Of a DNA stretch of 41,057 nucleotides, positions 32,730-41,057 are shown piece after piece. Under the pieces are notes generated by a model. It made no database searches, was not told the origin of the DNA, and saw only the letters and a list, made by a program, of their open reading frames with translations. The position numbers were made by a program, and so were the translations under genes. Source of the stretch: Gammaproteobacteria bacterium (GTDB lineage Bacteria; Pseudomonadota; Gammaproteobacteria; Pseudomonadales; Halieaceae); the NCBI GenBank assembly GCA_030426545.1, contig JAUHYL010000035.1:1-41057 (forward strand). Direction: 5' to 3'. The first letter of the stretch is position 1, and each line of letters begins with the position of its first letter.

Positions 32730-33632
32730 ATGGACTCCCGACGATTACGACATTTTCTGGCTGTTTACGATGCCGGCAGTCTCGGTCAGGCCGCTGAGGA
32801 AATTCACCTCACGCAGCCGGCGTTGAGCAAGAGCATTCACCAGCTCGAAGACGAACTCAACGTGAAGCTGTTCGAACGCACGCCGCTGGGTGTGGTGCCC
32901 ACCGTGTTTGGCGAGGCACTGTCGCTGCATGCGCGGTTGATCCAGGCCGAACTGCGCAATGCCAAGTCGGAACTGCAGCGCCTGAAGGGCACCAACCAGG
33001 GCCACGTGCGCGTGGGCATAGGGCCCAGCAGTGCACCGTATATGATGCCCGAGGTGACGCACGCCTTGCGCACCACGCACGACAATATCCAGCTCACGGT
33101 CATCGAGGGCCTGGGGGGACAACTCATTCCCTCGGTGCGGCGCGGTGAACTCGACATGGCCGTGGGCACCTGGCCTGCAGTGAATGAAAAGGGCCTGGTG
33201 TCGGAGACCCTGATCGCCGACAGAATGTGCCTGGTGGTGCGCGGTGATCATCCGCTGGCCGGCAGGTCGCCGGATATCGGGGAGTTGCTGGAGTTTGCGT
33301 GGATTCTACCGCCGCATCCCCAGTTCTGGCGCGAGCGTCTGGATGAGCATTTCTTCGCGGCCGGTTTGGCGGCACCCGACCCGGACATCGTGAGCAACTC
33401 TTCCACCTATATCGAACAGATGCTGCTCAGTGAAGACCTGGTCAGCTACCTGCCGCGCCAGCTATTGAAAGAGGATATTCGGCGCGGGGAAATTGTAGAA
33501 GTGGAAGTGGCCGGGCTGGTGCACGAAACCGATGTCACGCTGACCTACCGCGAACGTGCCGTGATCACGCCGGCCTGCCGCGAGTTCATCAACATATTGA
33601 GACAGGTATGCACAACGCAGGACGCCGACTGA
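32730..33632 (+). CDS. LysR-family transcriptional regulator
   Basis: A 300-residue LysR regulator. The winged helix-turn-helix occupies residues 1-60 (RRLRHFLAVYDAGSLGQAAEEIHLTQPALSKSIHQLE), and the periplasmic-binding-protein-like effector domain runs from about residue 92 (GHVRVGIGPSSAPYMMPE) to the end. Such proteins typically activate nearby catabolic genes with a pathway metabolite as coinducer. It lies at the end of the acyl-CoA dehydrogenase/receptor/FAH run, 89 bases after the FAH gene, and overlaps the sulfatase start by 25 bases. Candidate targets are the plus-strand genes from 27310 and the sulfatase; this is inference. Confidence 0.92.
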   Translation: MDSRRLRHFLAVYDAGSLGQAAEEIHLTQPALSKSIHQLEDELNVKLFERTPLGVVPTVFGEALSLHARLIQAELRNAKSELQRLKGTNQGHVRVGIGPSSAPYMMPEVTHALRTTHDNIQLTVIEGLGGQLIPSVRRGELDMAVGTWPAVNEKGLVSETLIADRMCLVVRGDHPLAGRSPDIGELLEFAWILPPHPQFWRERLDEHFFAAGLAAPDPDIVSNSSTYIEQMLLSEDLVSYLPRQLLKEDIRRGEIVEVEVAGLVHETDVTLTYRERAVITPACREFINILRQVCTTQDAD

Positions 33633-35323
33633 CGCTGGCTGGATGGGTCCTCCTGTTGCTGGCCGCCTGTGGCAGCCGCGACACGTCAATCACTCCCTTC
33701 CCTGAGCCGCCGCCGGCCGACACGCAGGCGCAGGGCCCGAATATTCTGTTGATCCTGGTCGACGACCTGGGCTTCACCGACCTGGGTCTGACCGGCGGCG
33801 AGATCAGCACCCCGAATATTGACCGGCTGGCGCTGGGCGGCATGTTGCTGACCGGTCTTCACGCGGCGCCGAGTTGTTCGCCGACGCGCGCGGCGCTGCT
33901 GACCGGTGTGTCGCCGCACCTTGCAGGGCTGGGCACCATGTCCCATGGCGTCCAGGCCAATCAACGCGGGCGCCCCGGCTACGAGGGCTACCTGAACGAC
34001 CGTGTGGTGACCCTGCCAACACTGCTGCGTGACGCGGGCTATCGCACCTATATGGCGGGGAAGTGGCATCTTGGGGGAGGCGCGGGGCAGACGCCGGATG
34101 CGCGCGGCTTTGAGCGCTCCTGGTCGCTGCTTGGCGGCGGCGCCAGCCACTTCCAGGACGCTGCCGGACTGATCGTATTCGAGCGCAAGGCGACCTACCT
34201 CGCGGACGGTGAACGGGTCGACCCACCGCCGGGATTTTTCTCGTCCACGTTCTACACCGATCGTCTGATCCACTACCTGGAGGAGGATCGCGGTAGCACC
34301 CGGCCGTGGTTCGCCTACGCCGCCTACACGGCGCCGCACTGGCCGCTGCATGCGCCGGACGACATGCTGCAGCGCTACCGGGGGCGCTACGACAAAGGCT
34401 ATGAATGGTTGCGCGATCAGCGCATTGCCGGCGCGCGGCAGCGCGGCCTGTTTCCCGCGGACGCCGCGGTGACGCCGCTGCCGGCTTTCGTGCCGCGCTG
34501 GGAGTCGCTGACGCCGGAACAGCAGCAGCGCAGCGCGCGCAGCATGGAGATCTACGCCGCCCTGGTCGAGCACCTGGACGCCGAGGTCGGTCGCTTGTTG
34601 GACTACCTGGCCACATCCGGCCAGTTGGACAATACGCTGGTTGTGTTCACCTCGGACAACGGGCCCGAGGGCAACGATATCGGCGCGCTGCCGTTTAACC
34701 GCTGGTGGCTGCCGCTGGCGTTTGACAACAGCCTCGACAACATGGGGCGGCGCGGCTCCTATGTCTGGTACGGCGAGGGCTGGGGCGCGGCCAGTGCGGG
34801 GCCGCTGTCACTGTTCAAGGCGTTTCCCACCGGCGGCGGCACGCGCGTGCCCGCGCTGGTGCGGCTGCCCGGGGAGGCGCAGGAGCAGATCCGGTTGCAC
34901 GGACGGATGTCGATGATGGATCTCTTTGCCACCCTGCTCGAGGCTGCCGATGTCACTCACCCCGGGGAACGCTATCGCGGCAAGTCCGTGCTGGCACAGC
35001 AGGGGGTTTCGCGCTGGCAAGACTGGCGTCGGCAGCGCGACTGGCAGGCGCGGTTGCCGCTGGTGATCGAACTGTACGGCAGGCGGACGGTGTTGTTCGA
35101 GCGCTACAAGGGCGTGTTGTTCCCACCGCCTCTGGGCGACGGTCGCTGGCAGCTCTACGACCTGTCGCGTGACCCCGGTGAGAGCAGCGACCTCGCGGGT
35201 TCACTGCCTGAAGTGGTGGCGCAGATCGAAGCGCACTGGCAGGCCTATGCAGACGTCAACGGCGTCGTGTTGCCAGAGGGCGACGCTGCCTACGTAACAC
35301 CCTCGCTGGAAAGCGAGCGCTGA
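33608..35323 (+). CDS. Lipoprotein arylsulfatase (type I sulfatase)
   Basis: A 571-residue sulfatase. The N-terminus is a lipoprotein signal with lipobox LLAAC (C21), so it should be anchored in the envelope. The catalytic signature is CSPTRAALLTG with C90, the residue converted to formylglycine, and R94. Metal ligands D52/D53 lie in LVDDLGF, and later blocks GKWHLGG and FTSDNGPEGND are as expected. It removes sulfate from aryl, steroid or carbohydrate sulfate esters. The maturation enzyme is not in the window. The start overlaps the LysR gene by 25 bases; the 3' end overlaps the FadJ-like gene by 34 bases on the opposite strand. Confidence 0.92.
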   Translation: MHNAGRRLTLAGWVLLLLAACGSRDTSITPFPEPPPADTQAQGPNILLILVDDLGFTDLGLTGGEISTPNIDRLALGGMLLTGLHAAPSCSPTRAALLTGVSPHLAGLGTMSHGVQANQRGRPGYEGYLNDRVVTLPTLLRDAGYRTYMAGKWHLGGGAGQTPDARGFERSWSLLGGGASHFQDAAGLIVFERKATYLADGERVDPPPGFFSSTFYTDRLIHYLEEDRGSTRPWFAYAAYTAPHWPLHAPDDMLQRYRGRYDKGYEWLRDQRIAGARQRGLFPADAAVTPLPAFVPRWESLTPEQQQRSARSMEIYAALVEHLDAEVGRLLDYLATSGQLDNTLVVFTSDNGPEGNDIGALPFNRWWLPLAFDNSLDNMGRRGSYVWYGEGWGAASAGPLSLFKAFPTGGGTRVPALVRLPGEAQEQIRLHGRMSMMDLFATLLEAADVTHPGERYRGKSVLAQQGVSRWQDWRRQRDWQARLPLVIELYGRRTVLFERYKGVLFPPPLGDGRWQLYDLSRDPGESSDLAGSLPEVVAQIEAHWQAYADVNGVVLPEGDAAYVTPSLESER

Positions 35324-37254
35324 TACATTGGCCCGCCCAGGTGGCGCGGAAAGCCGTAACCGTTGCACCAGATGATATCAATGTCGCTTTCGCGCTCGAC
35401 GATGCCTTCCGCTATGGCGTGCTCAGCCTCGTTCTGGATCGCCCTCAGCAGGCGCCCGACAATTGTGTCTGCGTCCATGGCACGCCGCGTGATGCCGAGG
35501 CCTTGCGCAGTACTGTCGATTAGCGCCTGGGCTTGCGTTGAGGCGCCGCGGGTGTTGCCGTAACAGTAGAAGCCTTCGCCGCTCTTGCGGCCCAGTAATC
35601 CGGCGTTGTACAGCGCGTCGCTCACTGCAAAGTAACGCGGATCATCGGGCCTGTTTGCTTGCGCGCGTCGCGCCATCACCCCGATATCGATGCCAGTCAG
35701 GTCGGTGACGGCGCACGGGCCCATGGCCATGCCAAACTCGCGCATCGCGGCATCAACCTGCTCTATGCCCGCACCTTCCAGCAGCAGGTTCTGTACTTCC
35801 CGATTGTAGGCTGCGTAGGTGCGGTTGGCTGCGAAGCCGTAGCAGACGCCGACGGTGACGGGCAGTTTTCCTATTTTCCTGGCGAAGGCAAGCGCAGTAG
35901 CGAGCGCGGCGTCGCTGGTGGCCCCGGTACGGATCACTTCCAGTAGCTTCATGCGCTCTGCCGGACTGAAAAAGTGCAGTCCCAACACCTGTGTGGGGCG
36001 CGAGGTGATGCGACCCAGTGCATCGATGTCCAGATAGGACGTGTTGCTGGCGAGCAGGGCGCTGGCTTTGCAGTGTTCGTCCAGCGCTGTGAAAATGGTT
36101 CGTTTTACCTCCAGGTCTTCGAACGCGGCTTCTATCACCAGGTCGCTGTCGGCGAGGTCTGTGTAGCGGGTTGTGCCTGTCAGGCGCCCGCGAGCAGCGG
36201 TCGCTGCAGCGGCGGTTTGGTAGCCGCCGTCGACGACGCGCCTGTAGTGGTCGTCTATTCTTTGCAGGCCACGCCGCAGGGCATCCCCATCAATTTCCAG
36301 CAGATGTACCGGAAAGCCTGCGTCTATCAGGCTGATCGCGATGCCGCTGCCCATGGTTCCCGCGCCGACGACGGCGGTGCTGCGGATTTCGCCGACATGC
36401 GCGTCTTGCGGGGCGCGTCCCGCCTGGCGCTCGGCAAAGAACTGGTAACGCAGCGCGCTCGATTGCGGTCCTTGCACCAGTTGCAGGAAGCGCTGTCGCT
36501 CTTCCTTCAGTGCTTCGTCGATTGGCAGCGATTGGGTCACTTCAAGACACTCCAGGACGCTGGCTTGTGCTGCCAGCCCCCGGTACTTCTTCTGCACCAT
36601 GGCATGCAGTCGGGAGAGTAGGTCGGGTTGGTCGTCGAAAACCGGCATGGCGCGCAACCCCGTTGGTCGGGGCGCGTCCAGTTCCTGCGCGAAAGCCAAT
36701 GCCTGAGCCGGTAGTTCCGTCTCGCAAACGCGATCCACCAGCCCGATTTCCAGTGCGTGCTGCGCGCTGACAGGCTGGCCCGAAAGCATTATCTGCGCCG
36801 CTTCCTCCAGCCCTACCAGACGAGGCAGGCGTTGCGTACCGCCGGCTCCGGGCATCAGCCCCAGGTTGACCTCCGGGAGACCCATCTGCGTACCCTGCAG
36901 CGCAATACGGTAGTGGCAGGCCATAGCCAGTTCCAGGCCGCCTCCCAGCGGGTTGCCATGCATGGCCGCCACCACCGGGATGGTTGAGGCCTCGATCTGT
37001 TGCAGCAGCTCTCCCAACACCGGCGATTTCGGCGGTTTGCCAAACTCACGTATATCCGCACCGGCAAAGAACGTCCTTCCCTCGCAAAGTATCACGGCGG
37101 CTGTTACGCCTGCGCCGTGGGCTTTTGCCAAAGCGTCGGCGAGTCCGCTGCGCACAACATGCGAAAGTGCATTGACCGGCGGCGCGTCGACGCGCAGCAG
37201 CGCGACCTGATCAACCACCTCGCAGACTACCGGGTTTCTTTCAGTCTCTGTCAT
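35290..37254 (-). CDS. FadJ-like enoyl-CoA hydratase/3-hydroxyacyl-CoA dehydrogenase, C-terminally shortened
   Basis: A 654-residue bifunctional beta-oxidation enzyme. The crotonase domain (1-190) has GADIREFG, NPLGGGLELAMA and LPEVNLGLMPGAGG. The NAD domain near residue 300 has VVGAGTMGSGIA, followed by LGLHFFSPAERMKLLEVI and the C-terminal dehydrogenase domains. It hydrates 2-enoyl-CoA and oxidises 3-hydroxyacyl-CoA. The protein stops soon after GYGFPRHLGGPMY, where relatives continue for about 40-50 residues; the last few residues are antisense to the sulfatase end. The ATG at 37254 overlaps the thiolase stop as ATGA, so the two are coupled, as in a FadJ/FadI-type pair. Confidence 0.9.
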   Translation of the reverse strand: MTETERNPVVCEVVDQVALLRVDAPPVNALSHVVRSGLADALAKAHGAGVTAAVILCEGRTFFAGADIREFGKPPKSPVLGELLQQIEASTIPVVAAMHGNPLGGGLELAMACHYRIALQGTQMGLPEVNLGLMPGAGGTQRLPRLVGLEEAAQIMLSGQPVSAQHALEIGLVDRVCETELPAQALAFAQELDAPRPTGLRAMPVFDDQPDLLSRLHAMVQKKYRGLAAQASVLECLEVTQSLPIDEALKEERQRFLQLVQGPQSSALRYQFFAERQAGRAPQDAHVGEIRSTAVVGAGTMGSGIAISLIDAGFPVHLLEIDGDALRRGLQRIDDHYRRVVDGGYQTAAAATAARGRLTGTTRYTDLADSDLVIEAAFEDLEVKRTIFTALDEHCKASALLASNTSYLDIDALGRITSRPTQVLGLHFFSPAERMKLLEVIRTGATSDAALATALAFARKIGKLPVTVGVCYGFAANRTYAAYNREVQNLLLEGAGIEQVDAAMREFGMAMGPCAVTDLTGIDIGVMARRAQANRPDDPRYFAVSDALYNAGLLGRKSGEGFYCYGNTRGASTQAQALIDSTAQGLGITRRAMDADTIVGRLLRAIQNEAEHAIAEGIVERESDIDIIWCNGYGFPRHLGGPMYQRSLSSEGVT

Positions 37255-38456
37255 GGCTGTGATCTCTCCAATACCATCGCGATCCCCTGGCCTACCCCGA
37301 TGCACATGCTGACCAATGCGTAGCGAGCGCCACTTTCCTCTAACCGGCGCATTGCAGTGAGGGCGATGCGTGCACCTGAGGCGCCCAGCGGATGGCCGAT
37401 GGCAATTGCCCCGCCGTTGCTGTTCACGCGCGTGTCGTCCAGCGGCAGCTTGAGCAGCTTCAGACAGGACAGCACCTGGCTGGCAAAAGCCTCGTTGATC
37501 TCAATGACATCGATGTCACTCATGTCCAGGTGCGCGCGAACAAGTGCCTTTCGGCAGGCTTCTACAGGCCCGATCCCCATCACGCGCGGGGCGACCCCCG
37601 CGACGGCTGAAGACACAATGCGCGCCCGTGGCGCAAGCCCGCAACGGGCACCCACTGCAGCGTTGCCTACCAGCAGCCCCGCGGCGCCGTCGTTGACGCC
37701 CGAGGCGTTGCCCGCCGTGACAACGCCACCCGCAAACAGCGGCGGCAGGCTGGCCAGGTTTTCTCTGTCGACGTTCGCGCGGGGGTGCTCATCCTCACTA
37801 AACAGCGTGCTGTCGCGCCGGCCGACGGGCACCTGCACGGGCAGTAGTTCGCCGCTGAAAAAGCCGCGTTCGCGGGCGGCCTGATACTGCAGCTGGGAGC
37901 GGTGTGCATACTCGTCACACTGTTCACGGCTGATACCCTGCTCGGTGGCGACAATATCGCCGGTCTGCGGCATGGTGTCATCACCAACGCGCTCCAGCAG
38001 CGCCGGGTTCTGGAAGCGTGAGCCGATAGTCGTATCGTATACAGCGTTGTTGCGTGTGAACGCGCTGTCGGCTTTGGGCATGACGAAGGGTGCCCGGCTC
38101 ATGCTCTCCACACCTGCGGCGATGACACATTCGGCGTCACCGCAGTGCACAGTGCGAGCTGCGTCAATCAGCGCCGCGAGAGAACTGCCGCATAGCCTGT
38201 TGATAGTCTGGCCCCCCACGGTCAGAGGCAGGTCTGCCAGCAGCACAGCCATGCGCGCGACGTTGCGACAATCTTCGCCCGCCTGGTTGGCGACGCCAAC
38301 GTATACATCTTCGAGCAGGCTCGTATCCAGCGACTGTCGCGCTACCACGGCACGTAGAACCAGTGCCAGCAGGTCATCAGGTCGCACCCTCGACAGGGCG
38401 CCACCGTAGCGACCGAAGGGTGTTCGCACACCATCGTAAATATAAGCGTCGTACAT
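37251..38456 (-). CDS. Acetyl-CoA acyltransferase (thiolase, PcaF/FadA type)
   Basis: A 401-residue thiolase. The nucleophile Cys is in NRLCGSSLAAL. The catalytic His is in NGGAIAIGHPLGASG and the second Cys in MCIGVGQG. N-terminus MYDAYIYDGVRTPFGRYGGAL and the YDTTIGSRF block resemble beta-ketoadipyl-CoA thiolases (PcaF/PaaJ) as much as fatty-acid thiolases. It cleaves 3-oxoacyl-CoA with CoA. The ATG at 38456 gives the family start; the upstream frame is non-homologous. It overlaps the FadJ-like gene by four bases and is divergent from the MarR regulator gene with an 86-base gap, a likely site of control. Confidence 0.92.
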   Translation of the reverse strand: MYDAYIYDGVRTPFGRYGGALSRVRPDDLLALVLRAVVARQSLDTSLLEDVYVGVANQAGEDCRNVARMAVLLADLPLTVGGQTINRLCGSSLAALIDAARTVHCGDAECVIAAGVESMSRAPFVMPKADSAFTRNNAVYDTTIGSRFQNPALLERVGDDTMPQTGDIVATEQGISREQCDEYAHRSQLQYQAARERGFFSGELLPVQVPVGRRDSTLFSEDEHPRANVDRENLASLPPLFAGGVVTAGNASGVNDGAAGLLVGNAAVGARCGLAPRARIVSSAVAGVAPRVMGIGPVEACRKALVRAHLDMSDIDVIEINEAFASQVLSCLKLLKLPLDDTRVNSNGGAIAIGHPLGASGARIALTAMRRLEESGARYALVSMCIGVGQGIAMVLERSQP

Positions 38457-38542
38457 GCTGCGTTTCCTCGCTTCGAATTTTGTTGTTGCAGCTATGCGCA
38501 ATGGCTTTACACTTAGCCCGAAGCCAGCGTTGTTGCCTACTG

Positions 38543-39034
38543 ATGCCAGAAAAAAAGCCCGACTCCAAATCTTCCATGGATCACAGCAAGAACGCGCTGC
38601 GTGCCTGGCTGATGCTATTGAAAACCTGCAATGAAATGCAGCGCTTCACCAACAGCCGTCTGCAGACGGGTTTTCAGACATCCCTTAGCCGCTTTGATGT
38701 GCTCGCCAATCTCGACCAGGCAGGCGGCACATTGAGTATTGGCAATCTGGCAGACCGCCTCATCGCCTCAAGCGGCAATATTTCCCGCCTGCTGGACCGT
38801 ATGATCGATGATGGCCTGATCGAGCGCCGCACCAATCCCCAGGACCGCCGCGTCAATGACATCAGCATGACCGCGAGAGGGCGCCGGCTGTTTCGCCGCA
38901 TGGCGTCCAACCACGAGCAATGGGTGGACAGCATCTTCTCCTCGATCAACAACGAGGACATCGTTGAACTGCTGCGGCACTTATCCAGCGTGCGAGGTAA
39001 CATAGAAGTCGCTGAGTCCGGGGACGCAAACTGA
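38543..39034 (+). CDS. MarR-family transcriptional regulator
   Basis: A 163-residue MarR protein with the winged helix-turn-helix in the middle: FDVLANLDQAGGTLSIGNLA, SSGNISRLLDRMIDDGLIER, wing NPQDRRVNDISMTARG. Helices at both ends form the dimer interface. MarR proteins often sense aromatic acids or acyl-CoA thioesters and repress the adjacent operon. It is divergent from the thiolase/FadJ-like pair, the most likely target. Start choice is uncertain: ATG at 38543 is used here, and ATG at 38576 would give 152 residues. Neither has a strong ribosome site. Confidence 0.88.
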   Translation: MPEKKPDSKSSMDHSKNALRAWLMLLKTCNEMQRFTNSRLQTGFQTSLSRFDVLANLDQAGGTLSIGNLADRLIASSGNISRLLDRMIDDGLIERRTNPQDRRVNDISMTARGRRLFRRMASNHEQWVDSIFSSINNEDIVELLRHLSSVRGNIEVAESGDAN

Positions 39035-39070
39035 GCCCGTGAGCGCGTTCATTTTTTCCTGTACCTCACC

Positions 39071-39457
39071 CTAGAGCAGCGCCGTGGTCTCAATTTCCAC
39101 TTTGGCGCGATCCTCCATCAGTGCCACTACCTGCACCATCGCCATCGCGGGGAAGTGGCGGCCGATGACCTCGCGGTAGGCCGCACCCACCTCGCGCAGT
39201 GACGCCAGGTACTCGCGCTTGTCGGTGATGTACCAGGTCATGCGCGCGATGTTCTCTGCGCTGCCGCCCGCGGCCTCGAGTACTGCCACCGTGTTAAGCA
39301 AGGCCTGGCGCACCTGGTCGACGAAATCGTCGCTGTCGAATTCCTCGTTTTCGTTCCAGCCGATCTGGCCGCCGATAAACAGGACCTCACCGCTGCCGGC
39401 CACGCCGTTGGCGTAGCCTTTCGGCTGTGGCCAGCCTTCCGGTTGAATCGTTCGCAT
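39071..39457 (-). CDS. RidA/YjgF-family protein
   Basis: A 128-residue trimeric-barrel protein of the Rid superfamily (QPEGWPQPKGYANGVAGSGEVLFIGGQIGW...VEIETTAL). The Arg that RidA proper uses to bind the substrate carboxylate, in a PAR-x-x-V context, is replaced: the aligned sequence is FPAMAMVQV. It therefore probably belongs to the Rid4-7 type branches, whose members often sit in catabolic operons with unknown roles, rather than being a 2-aminoacrylate deaminase. It is the last gene after acyl-CoA dehydrogenase 3, with a 28-base gap, and so part of the enoyl-CoA hydratase/dehydrogenase operon. Confidence 0.9.
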   Translation of the reverse strand: MRTIQPEGWPQPKGYANGVAGSGEVLFIGGQIGWNENEEFDSDDFVDQVRQALLNTVAVLEAAGGSAENIARMTWYITDKREYLASLREVGAAYREVIGRHFPAMAMVQVVALMEDRAKVEIETTALL

Positions 39458-39485
39458 AATTTGCTACCTGCGCTTGAATGTATTG

Positions 39486-40634
39486 TCAGTTCGCCATGAC
39501 CTGCCGGGCGATCACCAGCTTCTGCACCTCGGAGGCCCCTTCGTAGATTCGCAGCGCGCGTATTTCCCGGTACAGCGACTCCACCGGAATGCCGCTGGTG
39601 ACGCCCAGGCCGCCGTATAGCTGTACCGCCTTGTCGATGGTCTGCTGCGCACTGTCAGTCGCATAGAGCTTGGCCATCGCCGCCTCGCGTGTGACGCGCT
39701 CAGCGCCGTTGTCGCGCGTCCACGCCGCGCGGTAAATCAGCAGGGCGCTGGCGTCGATATCCACTGCCATCTCGGCCACTGCGGTCTGCACCAGCGGCAG
39801 TTCGCGCATCGGCGCGCCGAACAGTTCGCGGCTGTTGCTGCGCGCCAGTGCCTCGTCCAGGGCGCGGCGCGCAAAACCCAGGGCGGCGGCCCCCACCGTG
39901 GTGCGGAAAATGTCCAGCGTGGCCATGGCGATCTTGAAGCCCTGGCCCTCCTCGCCCAGGCGCATGGACGCGCTCACCCGGCAGTTGTCAAAACGCAGGC
40001 GGCCCAGCGGGTGCGGTGCGATAACGTGGATGCGCTCCGCGATACTCAGGCCAGGATTGTCGGCTTCGACGATGAACGCGCTGATGCCGCGCGCGCCGTC
40101 ATCGCTGGTGCGCGCAAAGACCACGTAGAAATCGGCGATGCCGCCGTTGGAGATAAAAGTTTTTTCACCGTTCAGCACGTAGCTGTCGCCGTCGGTGCGG
40201 GCCGACAGCGCCATGGCAGCGACATCGGAACCGGCGTCGGGTTCGGTCAGGGCAAAGGCGGCGATGGCGCTGCCTTCGGCGACGCGCGGCAGCCAGGCTT
40301 CCTGTTGCTCCCGGGTGCCAGCCACGGTAATCGCGCCGGAACCCAGGCCCTGCATGGCAAAGGCGAAGTCCGCCAGGCCGTCGTGGCGCGCCAGCGTCTC
40401 GCGGATCAGTGCCAGGCTGCGTACGTCGAGGCCGCGCCCGGCAGTGCCGATGGAGACACAGTGCTCGAGAAAACCCGCCTCGCCGAGCTGCGTGACCAGC
40501 GCGCGGCAGGCGGCGTCGATGTCGCCGTGATCGATACTGGCGGCGCGCTCGCCGATCCAGTGCTCAACCTCGGCGGCGAGCCGTCGATGTTGCTCTTCAA
40601 AAAAAGGCCAGTGCAGAAAGCTCTTGTCGCTCAT
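39486..40634 (-). CDS. Acyl-CoA dehydrogenase 3 (canonical)
   Basis: A 382-residue acyl-CoA dehydrogenase with a complete fold: [16 protein letters not shown] in the beta-domain, [10 protein letters not shown], the flavin-contacting region [16 protein letters not shown], and the catalytic motif IYEGASEV with E365. It converts a short or branched acyl-CoA to the 2-enoyl-CoA, passing electrons to ETF. The intact Glu contrasts with the two Asp variants elsewhere in the window. The ATG at 40634 lies one base after the stop of the enoyl-CoA hydratase gene, so translation is coupled. Confidence 0.94.
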   Translation of the reverse strand: MSDKSFLHWPFFEEQHRRLAAEVEHWIGERAASIDHGDIDAACRALVTQLGEAGFLEHCVSIGTAGRGLDVRSLALIRETLARHDGLADFAFAMQGLGSGAITVAGTREQQEAWLPRVAEGSAIAAFALTEPDAGSDVAAMALSARTDGDSYVLNGEKTFISNGGIADFYVVFARTSDDGARGISAFIVEADNPGLSIAERIHVIAPHPLGRLRFDNCRVSASMRLGEEGQGFKIAMATLDIFRTTVGAAALGFARRALDEALARSNSRELFGAPMRELPLVQTAVAEMAVDIDASALLIYRAAWTRDNGAERVTREAAMAKLYATDSAQQTIDKAVQLYGGLGVTSGIPVESLYREIRALRIYEGASEVQKLVIARQVMAN

Positions 40635-40635
40635 C

Positions 40636-41057
40636 TCAGTTTCCCTGGAAGACCGGCTTTTGTTTCTCGACAAAGGCATCAAAAGCGCGCACGAAATCCT
40701 GCGTCTGCATGCAGATCGCCTGGGCCTGCGCTTCGGCTTCAATCGCCTGGTCGATGCCCATGTTCCACTCCTGCGCTAGCATGGTCTTGGTGATGCCGTG
40801 TGCGAAGGTGGGACCGCTGGCAAGGCTGGCGGCGAACGCCTGCGCCTCGCCAAGCACCACGTCGGGCTCGCACAGGCGGTTGAAAAAGCCCCAGCGTTCG
40901 CCTTCCTCGGCGCTCATCATGCGGCCACTGTAGAGCAGGTCCGCTGCGCGTCCCTGGCCGATGATGCGCGGCAACATGGCACAGGCGCCCATATCACAGC
41001 CGGCGAGGCCGACGCGGGTGAACAGGAAGCCGGTATTTGCGCGCGCCGTGCCGTAGC
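40636..41057 (-). CDS. Enoyl-CoA hydratase/isomerase family protein (partial, 5' end outside window)
   Basis: The C-terminal 139 residues of a crotonase-family protein; the frame continues past the window edge with family-like sequence ([28 protein letters not shown]). It shows the usual GLAG-x-D-MG-x-x-x-x-LPR-x-IG block and the terminal helices ([25 protein letters not shown]). The active-site Asp of GLAGCDMG, in place of the second catalytic Glu of canonical hydratases, hints at a specialised hydratase or a hydrolase/isomerase. It is first in the visible part of the operon with acyl-CoA dehydrogenase 3 and the RidA-like gene. Confidence 0.9.
   Translation of the reverse strand, partial: YGTARANTGFLFTRVGLAGCDMGACAMLPRIIGQGRAADLLYSGRMMSAEEGERWGFFNRLCEPDVVLGEAQAFAASLASGPTFAHGITKTMLAQEWNMGIDQAIEAEAQAQAICMQTQDFVRAFDAFVEKQKPVFQGN

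Noticed and set aside
35290-35323. Frameshift as the cause of the short FadJ-like C-terminus
   Set aside because: Beyond the stop, the minus strand is antisense to the conserved sulfatase frame and I see no continuation of FadJ-like sequence.

Overview
The window is GC-rich, densely coded and free of rRNA, tRNA, CRISPR arrays or insertion sequences. Gene content suggests an aerobic, catabolically versatile Gram-negative bacterium: TonB-dependent receptors, a periplasmic fatty acid cis/trans isomerase, cytochrome b561, a fused indolepyruvate:ferredoxin-type oxidoreductase and many beta-oxidation enzymes. The mix resembles marine Gammaproteobacteria of the Halieaceae/Cellvibrionales type; that placement is inference from gene content. 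Several genes use GTG or TTG starts and many are translationally coupled.

Layout. 1-7664: partial cti, a divergent MpaB/Lcp-type oxygenase, the fused oxidoreductase, and a b561 plus membrane-protein pair. 7719-11878 (minus): a GAF/HisKA_2 histidine kinase, an ANTAR response regulator, an RNA attenuator, an unusual acyl-CoA dehydrogenase and an NmrA-like reductase. 12142-14532: TonB receptor 1, behind a leader terminator. 15039-20748: a SnoaL-like protein, then a plus-strand catabolic run (DapA-superfamily protein, AhpD-like protein, CurA-like reductase, NicX-family ring-cleavage dioxygenase, alpha/beta hydrolase), also behind a leader terminator. 20780-27119: two tandem GMC oxidoreductases, YdhR-like and NmrA-like proteins, a quinone-oxidoreductase-like enzyme, and a Tat-exported gluconate-dehydrogenase subunit-3 protein. 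27310-35323 (plus): a second unusual acyl-CoA dehydrogenase, a pentadienoate-hydratase-like enzyme, TonB receptor 2, an FAH-family enzyme, a LysR regulator and a lipoprotein sulfatase. 35290-41057: a beta-oxidation module (thiolase/FadJ-like, MarR, enoyl-CoA hydratase/acyl-CoA dehydrogenase/RidA-like).

Main discovery candidate: a two-component system acting on RNA. Directly after the ANTAR regulator gene lies a textbook ANTAR target: two hairpins with hexanucleotide loops AATGGC and AACGAA (A at 1, G at 4). The second hairpin is mutually exclusive with a strong intrinsic terminator. Two more leader terminators, before TonB receptor 1 and before the NicX-containing run, begin with the closely related sequence GGGTGA(C/A)GAAGCCCC in the same position. 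I infer that the kinase and ANTAR protein control outer-membrane uptake and catabolism of one substrate by antitermination.

The catabolic enzymes have shared oddities: two acyl-CoA dehydrogenases with Asp at the usual catalytic Glu position, two GMC enzymes lacking the second catalytic His/Asn, and a DapA-like protein lacking the Schiff-base lysine. Together these suggest an uncharacterised degradation pathway. The substrate cannot be read from sequence; the NicX/hydrolase pair hints at an N-heteroaromatic ring, and the FAH enzymes and acyl-CoA dehydrogenases at ring-cleavage or acyl side-chain steps.
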